Source: DSYU01 sp964437595
Lineage (GTDB): Bacteria > Chloroflexota > Anaerolineae > Anaerolineales > Anaerolineaceae
DNA: 64,000 bases
NCBI GenBank assembly: GCA_964437595.1
Contig: CAYTHO010000021.1
Coordinates: forward strand, 4,102-68,101
Reading direction: 5' to 3'
Made by a program: the position numbers and the translations under genes. The notes beneath the pieces were generated by a model. The model was not told where the DNA came from. It saw nothing but the letters and a program-made list of their open reading frames with translations, and did no database searches. Numbering within the stretch: position 1 is the first letter of the stretch; every line of letters begins with the position of its first letter. This document shows, one piece after another, positions 33,368-41,832 of the stretch.

Positions 33368-35337
33368 TGCGGTGTCTCTCCAGGTTCTATGGATGGTTGT
33401 GTAATAGGTAGAATGATGGTGAATTGGGTACCTACCCCTAGTTCGCTTTCTACTTCGATCCTACCTTTATGGTTCGCAATGATCCCATAGCTTACCGATA
33501 AACCAAGCCCGGTGCCTTCACCTTCTTTTTTCGTGGTGAAGAATGGATCGAATATTCGTTTCAGGTGTTCAGGAGAAATACCGCTGCCGGTATCCCGAAT
33601 GGAGATTTGTGCTGTTCCATCTACCTGTTTTAAGGCAATCCGCAGATCTCCTCTTTCAGGCATGGCATGCACAGCATTATGGATCATGTTGATCAATACC
33701 TGTTCGATCTGCTGCGCGTCATAGGTTACCATGAGGGGGGTCTCTGGTAGGTCGGAAACAGTATTGTACTTGCGCGTTAAGTATGCCGTTAATCGCATGG
33801 ATGTCTGGATTGTCTCGCGTAGATCCAGGTAGCGCATTTCAGGCTTCGACTGGCGGGCAAATTTCAACAGGTCTGAAACGATCGTGTTCCCTTTGACTGC
33901 GCTTTCGCGAATCACCTTCAAACCGTGCCGGGTAGCTTCGTCAATGCTTTCGTCATCGGCCAGGACCTCGGACATACCCATGATTACCGCGAAAGGATTC
34001 TTGACATCGTGAACGATGCCTGCGGTTAGCTGCCCAATAGAGGCCAGCTTCTCAGATTGAATGAGTTGAAGCTGCGTAGCCTCAAGCCGCTCATTGATCT
34101 CTTTCAGTTCCTTGTTGCGCTGCAACGTCTCGGCATAAAGCCGGGCGGCCTCTGCCGTTCGGTCCCGCAGGTGCAGCGTCATGGTATCAAAGGAATTGGC
34201 CAGTTCACCGATCTCATCGGCGCGCTTTAAGCCAATGCTCTGGTTAAGGTCCCCGGCTGCAACCGCTTGCGACATATCCCGAAGTCTCAGGATCGGCCGT
34301 GCAAGGTTGCGGGCCAGGAGGTACCCAATGACGATTACACCCAGGGTGCCTAATGTGAAAATCCAGACGAGCAGGTTGCGGCTTTGGGCCGCCTCGCTGA
34401 TCAAGTAATCGCTGTTTTTGATAACGCCTATCCAGCCTACGCGTGTGCTGCGAATAATCAATGGGCTGTAGGCAACCTCATAGCTGCGCTTGTTCAGGCT
34501 GATAGGTTCAGGCCGGGTATTGACATCCGAATCCAGCGCCTTGGCAAGGGAGACCAGGTTTTCAAAACCCTCTTCCTCGCCCGTCAGGGTAGAGCCGATC
34601 ATATCGCCTTTGGAATCGACCAGGACGATATTATCGGCAAGCGATTGTTTCTTTAATTCAACCAGAATATCTTCCAGGTAGGTGCCGGCCATTATGACGC
34701 CCATCATCTGGTCATTGGCGTCACGTACCGGCGCGCTGGTAAAAAGGATGGGGCCCTGTTCCAGCTTGAGCAACTGGGCGTACTTATCGCCCTGCTCGTC
34801 CACTTTTTCGATCAGTACATTATTTACGACCTCAACGCCAGAAAAATCCGTCCCCTCCTGGCGGCGGTATTCGTTTGCATTGGGCTCTCTGCCAAAGGTG
34901 ACAATCTCCTGTCCGGTCGTATCCAACACGGAGATCAGGTTGACGCGCGAGTTGGCAAGGATGGGCCGCAGGAAAGAGAGGATTTGGTCCGCGTTTTTAT
35001 CAAACATGGCCTGCGCCATGCCTTCAGTAAAAATTAAAAAACGCAGCCGTTCGAGCTGGTTCTTTTCGTAATTGACGATGCCATCATTGGCTACCCGGCT
35101 GGCCTCTAGAATACTGTTGTTAAACCGCTCCCGTTCTGAATCCACAACCAGGGTGGTGGTGATAAAAATCCCCACTGCGGCAAGGATCAGGGTCAAGATC
35201 AGGTAAGGTAAGATCAACTTGGATTGAAGACCTTGAAGGCGCAGGCGCAGCGAATTTACCTTCGACCTTAATCCGGTGAAAGCCCGTTTATTCTTTTCGA
35301 CATCGATAAGCCCCTGCTGCACTTTTGCTGTATCCAT
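33364..35337 (-). CDS. membrane sensor histidine kinase (Cache-HAMP-HisKA-HATPase)
   Basis: A 657-residue sensor kinase. A first membrane helix near 35-60 (LPYLILTLILAAVGIFITTTLVV) and a second near 325-345 flank a ~265-residue periplasmic Cache-like domain. HAMP follows (ARPILRLRDMSQAVAAGDLNQSI), then a coiled coil, then HisKA with LTAGIVHDVKNPFAVIMG (His443). The ATPase has NMIHNAVHAMPERG, DTGSGISPEHLKRIFDPFFTTK and GTGLGLSVSYGI, all intact. This fits the NtrB-like HDxxNP subfamily. It is the first gene of the operon that continues with the pseudokinase (ATGA overlap). A TTGATT/TAAAGA pair 17 bases apart upstream could be its promoter. Confidence 0.93.
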   Translation of the reverse strand: MDTAKVQQGLIDVEKNKRAFTGLRSKVNSLRLRLQGLQSKLILPYLILTLILAAVGIFITTTLVVDSERERFNNSILEASRVANDGIVNYEKNQLERLRFLIFTEGMAQAMFDKNADQILSFLRPILANSRVNLISVLDTTGQEIVTFGREPNANEYRRQEGTDFSGVEVVNNVLIEKVDEQGDKYAQLLKLEQGPILFTSAPVRDANDQMMGVIMAGTYLEDILVELKKQSLADNIVLVDSKGDMIGSTLTGEEEGFENLVSLAKALDSDVNTRPEPISLNKRSYEVAYSPLIIRSTRVGWIGVIKNSDYLISEAAQSRNLLVWIFTLGTLGVIVIGYLLARNLARPILRLRDMSQAVAAGDLNQSIGLKRADEIGELANSFDTMTLHLRDRTAEAARLYAETLQRNKELKEINERLEATQLQLIQSEKLASIGQLTAGIVHDVKNPFAVIMGMSEVLADDESIDEATRHGLKVIRESAVKGNTIVSDLLKFARQSKPEMRYLDLRETIQTSMRLTAYLTRKYNTVSDLPETPLMVTYDAQQIEQVLINMIHNAVHAMPERGDLRIALKQVDGTAQISIRDTGSGISPEHLKRIFDPFFTTKKEGEGTGLGLSVSYGIIANHKGRIEVESELGVGTQFTIILPITQPSIEPGETPQ

Positions 35338-35592
35338 GCGGCGCCCAATTGAAGGATGCCAATTCCCTGCTCATAATATTAAGAAACAGCAGCAATCATT
35401 TGTTACTGAATCTTTACCAGTATCTTACTTTGAAATCAAGAGACTACATCCACGATATATCGTACACTTTATGATGATTTACGTCAATAGCTTGTCCCCC
35501 GGCATTCCCCATTTTTATGTGTATTTTGTTTCTGTACAGAGGGAAATCCCTGGGCCGTGCCAGGGATAATCCCCGTATGTTGTCATAATTTC
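35338..35592. other. divergent intergenic region with short palindromes
   Basis: Between the kinase operon (leftward) and the small gene at 35674 (rightward). It contains the 10-bp palindrome CGATATATCG (about 35452-35461) and an 8-bp inverted repeat ATCCCTGG/CCAGGGAT with a 6-base loop (35546-35567). Either could be an operator. No coding sequence seen. Confidence 0.4.
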
Positions 35593-35621
35593 TTGCTCTA
35601 TACTTCAACTAGCTATATACT
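35593..35621 (+). promoter_or_regulatory. promoter of the small MAFKFKNSKG protein
   Basis: TTGCTC (35593-35598), 17-base spacer, TATACT (35616-35621). The start predicted near 35628 leaves a ~46-base leader. Confidence 0.55.
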
Positions 35622-35673
35622 TTACCTGAAGTAAAAATGTTTGGCAAAATCAACCAAAAAAAGAGGTGATTTC

Positions 35674-35895
35674 ATGGCTTTCAAATTCAAGAATTCCAAA
35701 GGAAATGAATATATCCTGCATGCTCGAAAAACCACGCTAAAAAATGGTAAAGAGCAGACCCTGTACTTTTTCGCAAAGGAGCAAAAAGAGGGGGCGATAG
35801 ATGCCGTTCCGGAGGGATATCGTGTATCTGAAACGGCCAACGGGCTGCCTGTTTTGCAGCGGGCAACCGCGGCTTCTTCGGCAAAGAAGCGCTAG
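35674..35895 (+). CDS. small conserved protein (MAFKFKNSKG type)
   Basis: A 73-residue basic cytoplasmic protein: MAFKFKNSKGNEYILHAR, then TLKNGKEQTLYFFAKEQ, VPEGYRVSETANGLPVLQR and a basic Ala/Ser/Lys tail. As far as I recall, similar short proteins (small beta-rich, ending 'GLPVLKR') recur in Chloroflexota, with no known role. ATG 35674 has AGAGGTGA 5-6 bases upstream. A further in-frame ATG at 35641 lacks a site. The gene is monocistronic, with its own promoter and a strong hairpin at the end. It may be highly expressed. Confidence 0.8.
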   Translation: MAFKFKNSKGNEYILHARKTTLKNGKEQTLYFFAKEQKEGAIDAVPEGYRVSETANGLPVLQRATAASSAKKR

Positions 35896-35920
35896 AGACG
35901 AATAAAAGAGTCAAAAAACG

Positions 35921-35957
35921 AACACAAGGCTCTGGGTGCTCCCCAGGGCCTTGTGTT
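35921..35957 (+). terminator. strong hairpin, probable terminator
   Basis: A 16-bp stem with one T-G pair (AACACAAGGC-t-CTGGG at 35921-35936 with CCCAG-g-GCCTTGTGTT at 35942-35957) and a 5-base loop. It lacks a long T run (TGTTATG), so termination efficiency is uncertain. Confidence 0.6.
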
Positions 35958-36010
35958 ATGAATGCCAGCCCTAAATACCCGTTATAATTTGGTTGGGATA
36001 TCAACAATAG

Positions 36011-37066
36011 ATGTTACCAACCGCTTTCGTCGACAGGCTTTCAAAAGCAGTGGATGCACGTTCGGTTTTTTTTGACCCGAGCCACGAAGCTGCGTTTCGC
36101 CTGTTTAATGGTTTTTTGGAGGGCTTTCCTGATCTGGTGGTGGATCTGTATGCCCGGACCTTGTTACTCATGAATTATGCTGAAACCCCGGGCAAGGTCC
36201 AGCAGCACATCGATATGGCGGTCGCCTATTTGCTGGAACGGCTGCCATGGGTACAGGCAGTGATTATAAAAACGCGCAGCGCCTCCGATGAACAGGCGCG
36301 CCGTGGCGTGCTTGTTTATGGGAAAACACCCAGCCGCAAGATCCGAGAGAACGGCACCTGGTACGCGGTTGACCTGACGTTGAACCTGGATGCCAGCATC
36401 TATTTGGACACGCGCAACCTGCGCGCCTGGGCGATGAAAAACCTGGCAGGGAAGCGGGTTCTGAATACCTTTGCTTATACCGGCAGCCTGGGTACAGCCG
36501 CCATGGCGGGTGGGGCAAGCCAGGTGATACAAACGGATCTCAACCGTCGCTTCCTTAACCTGGCAAAAGACTCCTACGCGCTCAACGGTTTTCCCGTGCA
36601 GCGCTCCAACTTTATTGCCGCCGATTATTGGGTGTATGCCAGCCAGATCCGGCGAGCCGGCCAGCTCTTCGATTGTGTCTTTGTCGATCCACCCTTTTTC
36701 TCAACCACCTCCCGCGGTACCGTGGATCTGGTTTCCCAAAGCCAGCAGGTGATCAATAAGGCTCGACCGCTGGTTGGGCATGGCGGCTGGCTGGTTGCCA
36801 TAAACAATGCGCTGTTCCTCAGCGGCGCCGAGTATCTGCAGCTGCTGGAGGAACTCTGCGCGGATGGATATATGACCATCGAGTCGTTAATCGATGTGCC
36901 GCCTGATTTCACCGGCTTCCCTGAAACCCGCACGGGTTCCTTTCCGGTGGACCCGGCGCCGTTCAACCACGCAACAAAAATCGCCGTTCTGCGCGTGCGG
37001 CGTAAAGATGCGCGGTTAGCTCAGGCGGTTGAGGCCAAATCCGTTTCGTCTTCTTCGAACGCTTGA
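36011..37066 (+). CDS. class I SAM-dependent RNA methyltransferase, RlmI/RlmK-like
   Basis: A 351-residue methyltransferase. Motif I is VLNTFAYTGSLGTAAMAGGA, motif II VIQTDLNRRFLNLAKDSY and motif IV FVDPPFFS. The N-terminal ~120 residues (SKAVDARSVFFDPSHEAAFRLFNGFLEGFPDLVVDLYAR) resemble the middle EEHEE domain of RlmI-type 23S rRNA cytosine methyltransferases, but the N-terminal PUA domain is absent. rRNA modification is the likely role. The start has no obvious ribosome site. It is convergent with ppk2, stops 10 bases apart. Confidence 0.85.
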   Translation: MLPTAFVDRLSKAVDARSVFFDPSHEAAFRLFNGFLEGFPDLVVDLYARTLLLMNYAETPGKVQQHIDMAVAYLLERLPWVQAVIIKTRSASDEQARRGVLVYGKTPSRKIRENGTWYAVDLTLNLDASIYLDTRNLRAWAMKNLAGKRVLNTFAYTGSLGTAAMAGGASQVIQTDLNRRFLNLAKDSYALNGFPVQRSNFIAADYWVYASQIRRAGQLFDCVFVDPPFFSTTSRGTVDLVSQSQQVINKARPLVGHGGWLVAINNALFLSGAEYLQLLEELCADGYMTIESLIDVPPDFTGFPETRTGSFPVDPAPFNHATKIAVLRVRRKDARLAQAVEAKSVSSSSNA

Positions 37067-37076
37067 TCGGCTTGTT

Positions 37077-37916
37077 TTAAGGCTGTTCGTTTTCCAGCTC
37101 TTGCTGATATCCCGCCACATCCTTATCTTCGATAATCGAAACGGGCTTTGGGTCCAGCTTTTTGAGTGTTTCTACAATCACCTGCGCAATAAACAGGTTG
37201 CGGAACCACTTGCGGTCCGCCGGGACAATGTACCAGGGAGCATATTTGGTGCTGGTTTTTGAGATGGCGTCTTCGTAGGCCTTCTGGTAATCCTTCCAGC
37301 GTTCGCGTTCTTTTAAATCCCCCGGATTGAATTTCCAATGTTTGGCGGGGTCGGCTAACCGGTCGAGGAAGCGCTGCTTTTGTTCTTCCTTGCTGATATG
37401 CAGGAAGAACTTCAGGATGGTTGTTCCTTCGACGGCCAGGGTCTTCTCAAAGTTGTTGAGGTCCTGGTAGCGCTTGCTCCACACCTTTTCGGACACCAGC
37501 TCGTGCACGCGAACGACGAGCACATCCTCGTAGTGGCTGCGGTTGAAGATGGTTATTTCACCTTTGCCCGGCGTTCGCTTATGGATGCGCCAGAGATAAT
37601 CGTGACTGAGCTCTTCGGCAGTGGGGGCCTTGAAACTGGCGACCGTCACACCCTGCGGGTTCACCCCATCAAAAACGTGTTCAATGGTGCCATCTTTCCC
37701 GGAGGTATCCATACCCTGCAAGACGATGAGCAGCGCGTGTTTGTGCTCGGCGTACAGGCGCTCCTGCAGGTCAGCCATCTCGCTGTTCAGTTTTACCAGC
37801 ACTTCTTTGGACTTTTCCTTATCGCCATCAAATACGCTTGAATCAGATGGGTCGAATTTTTCAAGATTCACTTTAGATCCGGGTTTAATGCGATACGCAT
37901 CCAGGTCGAGTGCCAT
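37077..37916 (-). CDS. ppk2: polyphosphate kinase 2 family protein
   Basis: A 279-residue PPK2-type kinase that uses polyphosphate to phosphorylate nucleoside mono- or diphosphates. Walker A is LQGMDTSGKDGTIEHV, the lid and Walker B region contains ITIFNRSHYEDVLVVRVH, and the family block NNFEKTLAVEGTTILKFFLHISKEEQKQRFLDRL is intact. One-domain length and sequence fit the class of PPK2 acting on AMP and ADP. Exact specificity cannot be told. AAGGAG lies 9 bases before ATG 37916. Confidence 0.93.
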   Translation of the reverse strand: MALDLDAYRIKPGSKVNLEKFDPSDSSVFDGDKEKSKEVLVKLNSEMADLQERLYAEHKHALLIVLQGMDTSGKDGTIEHVFDGVNPQGVTVASFKAPTAEELSHDYLWRIHKRTPGKGEITIFNRSHYEDVLVVRVHELVSEKVWSKRYQDLNNFEKTLAVEGTTILKFFLHISKEEQKQRFLDRLADPAKHWKFNPGDLKERERWKDYQKAYEDAISKTSTKYAPWYIVPADRKWFRNLFIAQVIVETLKKLDPKPVSIIEDKDVAGYQQELENEQP

Positions 37917-38033
37917 GGGTATTGCTCCTTTCGCGGGTTTCTAATCATTATACAACCGGTACTATTGAACTGAAACAAAAAAACGCTATACTGAAAATAT
38001 CCAGGTGGCGGTTTGTTCTGAAAGGGGAGAGAG

Positions 38034-38384
38034 ATGCAATCCGAAGGCTGGGGTCGAAGTGTTGAGCAAGGCCCGAAGAAAAAACAAGGGCCCTTTTCTA
38101 TATTCCGGTTCGGTCGTGGATCAAAGAGGAAACACGAAATGCAATCCTCACCGTTTACCGAAATGCCTGAAGAACTCAAACGAAAGCGCTTCTCGTTTGG
38201 TAAGCTGGTGCGCGGATTTTTCAATACCCTGTTCCTGGTAGCGCTGGGGCTTTCACTGATGGCGCTAATCCTCGCATTTGGCTACCAGATGATATACAAC
38301 CCGGAGGTATTGGAGGAGTGGGCCAACAAGCTGATTACGCCAGTGGCGGCATTTCTCCAATCTGTTTTACCGGCAGGGGAGTAA
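38034..38384 (+). CDS. small single-pass membrane protein
   Basis: A 116-residue protein. A basic, polar N-terminal half (KKKQGPFSIFRFGRGSKRK) is followed by one membrane helix (about 61-85, LFLVALGLSLMALILAFGYQMIY) and a short outer tail. GGGGAGA precedes ATG 38034. A second in-frame ATG at 38139, with AGAGGAAA upstream, begins with the same codons (ATG CAA TCC), so a shorter form of 81 residues is possible. No family recognised. Confidence 0.62.
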   Translation: MQSEGWGRSVEQGPKKKQGPFSIFRFGRGSKRKHEMQSSPFTEMPEELKRKRFSFGKLVRGFFNTLFLVALGLSLMALILAFGYQMIYNPEVLEEWANKLITPVAAFLQSVLPAGE

Positions 38385-38395
38385 GACCAGCTCGA

Positions 38396-39148
38396 TTATC
38401 CCATTTGCACGTCTGCCAAACGGCGCAGGCTGAAACTGGCGTTTGGTTCTGGCGTCCAGGTGACCCAGCCCATTTTGCGCAGCAGGCGAGAAACAACGTG
38501 CCTGGGCCAGTAATCGGGGCCCCGGTGCGCGAGCAGGCGGTGGGCGGTGGTGGTGTGCGCCTGCAGGCTGTGGCGTAAATCCTGGGCGGTGCGCCCGTTA
38601 AATTCGGTGTAGCCGAACCCCACCGTCCAGACTACGTGTGAATCGCTGCTGCCCACCGAAGCCAGCCCCACCTCGGCGTGGATGCGCTGGGCAGTACGGT
38701 TGGAGCCCTGATAAAAAACGCCCGTGTTCCAGGTCTCGATGCCAACCAATACCTGGCGCGCGTCCGCATCACGCAGCACGCTGTGGACGGTGTCTCCCGA
38801 TACCCCGTGGGCGAGGAACGCGCCAGGGTGCGCAGCGACACACAACCCGCCCTGGTCGCCAACGCGCAGCACCGTTTCCAGCAGGGAAAGGCCGGGCGGC
38901 ACCGGGCGCTCGATAAACAGCGCCAGCAGATGTCCATCGCGGGTGGCAACCTCGCAGCCGGGGACGACTTCGATGCCAAACCTGGGTGCGATTTGCACTG
39001 CCTCTAATGCGCCGCCAAACGCATCGTGATCGGTAATGGCAATTACATCCAGATCGGTGAAATTGGCCGCCCATTCTAGAACTGCCGGAACGGTACAGGC
39101 GCTGTCATAACTATAAGAAGTATGGATATGGAGATCTGCTGTTCCCAT
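38396..39148 (-). CDS. PHP-domain phosphoesterase
   Basis: A 250-residue metal-dependent phosphoesterase-like protein. The PHP metal-binding motifs are ADLHIHTSYSYDS, AITDHDAFGG, EVVPGCEVATRDGH, CVAAHPGAF and ASVGSSDSHV. The length matches stand-alone PHP proteins. Relatives include the 3',5'-nucleotide phosphatases and the histidinol phosphatase/DNA polymerase PHP domain. The ATG at 39148 begins at the first metal motif. A 15-base direct repeat (GATAAAGTT...) lies in its upstream region (39179-39214). Confidence 0.88.
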   Translation of the reverse strand: MGTADLHIHTSYSYDSACTVPAVLEWAANFTDLDVIAITDHDAFGGALEAVQIAPRFGIEVVPGCEVATRDGHLLALFIERPVPPGLSLLETVLRVGDQGGLCVAAHPGAFLAHGVSGDTVHSVLRDADARQVLVGIETWNTGVFYQGSNRTAQRIHAEVGLASVGSSDSHVVWTVGFGYTEFNGRTAQDLRHSLQAHTTTAHRLLAHRGPDYWPRHVVSRLLRKMGWVTWTPEPNASFSLRRLADVQMG

Positions 39149-39378
39149 GGCTACCGGTAAACCCCCAGAATAAAAAACGATAAAGTTATTTTTGCAACGG
39201 ATAAAGTTTTATTTCGGTTAGATAATACCGCAAAATTGACAAAAAAGAGTCGTATTTGTTGTTTTTTTACATATCTGTAAACTGCGCGGCGCTGAAAAAT
39301 TCAGAAGGAAGTGCATGCGATTGGTGGAAAATATGCGGGCAACTGCACTAAAATAGAACCCAAAGGGAGAACCTATCC

Positions 39379-40677
39379 ATGAAAAATCTGGTACCTGATC
39401 TGCTGCCGCGGCTCACAGCGCGCCGCCTGCCGGGAATCCCAATGGGACCGGACACCTTCTTTCCAGCGTATGATGGTTATTCGCTGTGCAACGTTCCGGG
39501 CAGCATCTGCCGGTGGCTGGGCGCGCCAGGTTTTGGCGAACCATTGGCGCCGGAGATACTGCGCGCCTATCGAAATCAATACCGGCATGTCATCCTGCTG
39601 GTTGTGGATGGCATGGGACTGAATACCCTGGAAGAAGCATTCCGCCTGGCGCAAAACAACGCGGACTATGCTGTTTGGGGAGAAATGGCCGAGCAGAATG
39701 AGGCTGTTCTATCACCGCTGACCAGCATCACTCCCAGCACCACCTCCGCGGCGATCACCTCTTTCTGGACGGGTGCAGCGCCTGCCCAGCACGGCATTGT
39801 GGGTTTCGAAGTCTGGCTGAAAGAATACGGCATGATCGCCAATATGATATTTCATTCCCCGGCCAGCTTCATGGGTGAAACTGACAGCTTGACCAAAGCC
39901 GGGTTTGACCCGCAGACGTTTCTGCCAACGCCTGTCCTCGGCCCACACCTGCTGCAGAATGGGGTGCGCCCATACGCATTTCAGCACCGCTCGATTGCCT
40001 ATTCCGGCCTGTCGCGGATGCTGCAGCATGGGGCTGAGGTATATGGTTTCCGCAGCCTGAGCGATTTGTGGGTAACCATCAGCGCCATGCTGGACGCCCG
40101 GCCCGATGAAAAGAACTACACCTGGATTTACTGGGGCGACCTGGACGAGCACTCGCACCGCTTTGGCCCGGATGACCCGCGCGTTGCCCAGGAGATGGTG
40201 ACTTTTAGCCGTCACCTGGGGTACTTTATTGAACAGCGCAAAAAGAAGCCAACCCGAGGCGATACCCTGCTGCTGATTTCTGCCGACCATGGGCACATCT
40301 ATACCCCCGGAAACGCTCACTTTGAGCTGCGCAATCACCCCAGGTTGATGGACTGCCTGGTGATGCTGCCCAGTGGAGAAGCGCGCCTGCCTTATGCATA
40401 CCTGCGCCCGGGCCGCGAGCGGGATTTCCTCGATTATCTTGAGGCCACCTGGCCGGGACAGTTCCCGTCTGTATCCGCGCAGCAGGCCATTGAGGCAGGG
40501 CTGTTCGGGACCGGAGAGGTATATCCACGGCTGGCCGACCGGGTCGGCGACCGGGTGGTTCTTCCGCAGAATGGTGCCTACTGGTGGTTCAGTAGCCGCG
40601 ACAACCCCCTGCAGGGCAGGCACGGCGGCCTCAGCCGGACAGAAATGGTGATACCGCTGTTTTCAGTCGTTCTTTAA
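39379..40677 (+). CDS. alkaline-phosphatase-superfamily phosphodiesterase/pyrophosphatase
   Basis: A 432-residue enzyme of the type I phosphodiesterase/nucleotide pyrophosphatase group. Metal site 1 and the nucleophile region are HVILLVVDGMGLNTLEE and SITPSTTSAAITSFWTGAAPAQHGIVGFEVW (Thr/Ser nucleophile in PSTTSAA). WGDLDEHSHRFGPDD and ISADHGHIYTPGN give the remaining metal ligands. There is no signal peptide, so a cytoplasmic hydrolase is likely. GGGAGA precedes ATG 39379. It ends at a shared bidirectional terminator. Confidence 0.9.
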   Translation: MKNLVPDLLPRLTARRLPGIPMGPDTFFPAYDGYSLCNVPGSICRWLGAPGFGEPLAPEILRAYRNQYRHVILLVVDGMGLNTLEEAFRLAQNNADYAVWGEMAEQNEAVLSPLTSITPSTTSAAITSFWTGAAPAQHGIVGFEVWLKEYGMIANMIFHSPASFMGETDSLTKAGFDPQTFLPTPVLGPHLLQNGVRPYAFQHRSIAYSGLSRMLQHGAEVYGFRSLSDLWVTISAMLDARPDEKNYTWIYWGDLDEHSHRFGPDDPRVAQEMVTFSRHLGYFIEQRKKKPTRGDTLLLISADHGHIYTPGNAHFELRNHPRLMDCLVMLPSGEARLPYAYLRPGRERDFLDYLEATWPGQFPSVSAQQAIEAGLFGTGEVYPRLADRVGDRVVLPQNGAYWWFSSRDNPLQGRHGGLSRTEMVIPLFSVVL

Positions 40678-40678
40678 T

Positions 40679-40710
40679 AAAAAGCTGCGGCTCGACCGCA
40701 GCTTTTTTTA
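40679..40710. terminator. bidirectional Rho-independent terminator
   Basis: AAAAAGCTGCGG pairs with CCGCAGCTTTTT across a 5-base loop (40679-40707). It has T runs on both strands and lies between convergent genes ending at 40677 and 40714. Confidence 0.88.
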
Positions 40711-40713
40711 TCA

Positions 40714-41283
40714 TCACTCCAGCAGGATATCTTCCAGGTTCCGTTTGGGAACGTGGTGTACCTGCTGTTCATCGCGCCAGTATTTCACGCTGCCATCCGG
40801 GCCAAGCGGATCGACCTGAACGATTTCTTTGGGCTTGCCTAATGCCAGCACCAGAAGGATCTCATACTGAGGAGGCAGGTTCAGCATGGCCGCCAGTTCG
40901 GCCCTCCGCACCGAGCCGAGCATGCAGCCGCCCAGGCCCTTTTCCGCGGCGCCCAGCATGATGCTCTGCGCGGCAATGCCGTGATCGCAGCCAAAGGATT
41001 TGCTGATGGTCGAATCGCCGAGGATGATGATATACGCGGCAGGGCGCTCCCCCTCTTCCGGGCCTGGCCAATCTTTGAGGTACCCGGCCCAGCCAAGGTG
41101 CTGGAAGATGCGCGCGTTTTTCTCCGGCTCGTTGCAGGCGTAGTATTTCAGCGCCTGTAGGTTCGACCCGGATGGCGACAGCCGGGCAAGATCAACCAGC
41201 TCGCGCAGTGCTTTCATCTCAACCGGTACATCCTGGAAGAACCGGCGGATGCTCCTGCTTTTGTGGATCAATTCGTGCAGCAT
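40714..41283 (-). CDS. nitroreductase-family FMN oxidoreductase
   Basis: A 189-residue nitroreductase-like flavoprotein. RSIRRFFQDVPVEMKALRELVDLARLSPSGSNLQALKYY is the FMN phosphate/ribityl-binding start, and CDHGIAAQSIMLGAAEKGLGGCMLGS and LVLALGKPKE complete the fold. The family reduces nitro compounds, quinones or flavins with NAD(P)H. AAGGAGGG lies 7 bases before the start. It is downstream of the flavin-reductase-like gene on the same strand (22 bases) and forms a redox gene cluster with it and the aldo/keto reductase. Confidence 0.92.
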   Translation of the reverse strand: MLHELIHKSRSIRRFFQDVPVEMKALRELVDLARLSPSGSNLQALKYYACNEPEKNARIFQHLGWAGYLKDWPGPEEGERPAAYIIILGDSTISKSFGCDHGIAAQSIMLGAAEKGLGGCMLGSVRRAELAAMLNLPPQYEILLVLALGKPKEIVQVDPLGPDGSVKYWRDEQQVHHVPKRNLEDILLE

Positions 41284-41304
41284 GGTGGTACCCTCCTTAT
41301 CTGA

Positions 41305-41832
41305 CTACGTAGAATATCGGCTTGTGCCCTGCACGGCGAGGATCTCGCCGTAATAAATGCGGTGGTAATCCTTCTCCTGATAAATCCTGGCAATCGCCGG
41401 GTCGAGGAAGTGCGATGGGTCCATATTCTGCCAGTACATCTTGCGGCATTCGATGACCAGGTCCGCTTCAGCGTAAGACGGCGCGGCTACACAGGTGGAT
41501 TCGGTCAGCGTCAGCCCGGCAGCGGCGATTTTGTCTCCATCCCGCCCGGACTTGGTGCCCAACAGCGAAAGTGCCTGGTGGTATTCCTTCGGAAAAGCGC
41601 ACACGGTGAAGGTGCTGAAGCGCTCCATGAACTGGTAGGTGTAGCGCTGCGGGCGGACAACGACCTGGATGAAAGGCCGTCCCCACATCACACCCAGGCT
41701 GCCCCAACTGATGGTCATGGCGTTATACTGCTGCTCCTGGTAATCGCCGCTGCTCAAAAGCAGCCAGTCGATCTCGAAGAAGCTGTAGGCCTTTACGGTA
41801 AAGTTTTCAATGGCGATCGGACTGCGTTCCAT
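41305..41832 (-). CDS. flavin reductase-like FMN-binding protein
   Basis: A 175-residue split-barrel flavin reductase domain. NAMTISWGSLGVMWGRPFIQVVVRPQRYTYQFM and FTVCAFPKEYHQALSLLGTKSGRDGDK match the flavin-binding segments of the family. I start at ATG 41832 (MERSPIAIENFTVKAY), preceded by AAAGG. A longer frame to 41934 reads through the end of the aldo/keto reductase in another frame and is not credible. The 26-base overlap with that gene implies coupling. Confidence 0.87.
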   Translation of the reverse strand: MERSPIAIENFTVKAYSFFEIDWLLLSSGDYQEQQYNAMTISWGSLGVMWGRPFIQVVVRPQRYTYQFMERFSTFTVCAFPKEYHQALSLLGTKSGRDGDKIAAAGLTLTESTCVAAPSYAEADLVIECRKMYWQNMDPSHFLDPAIARIYQEKDYHRIYYGEILAVQGTSRYST

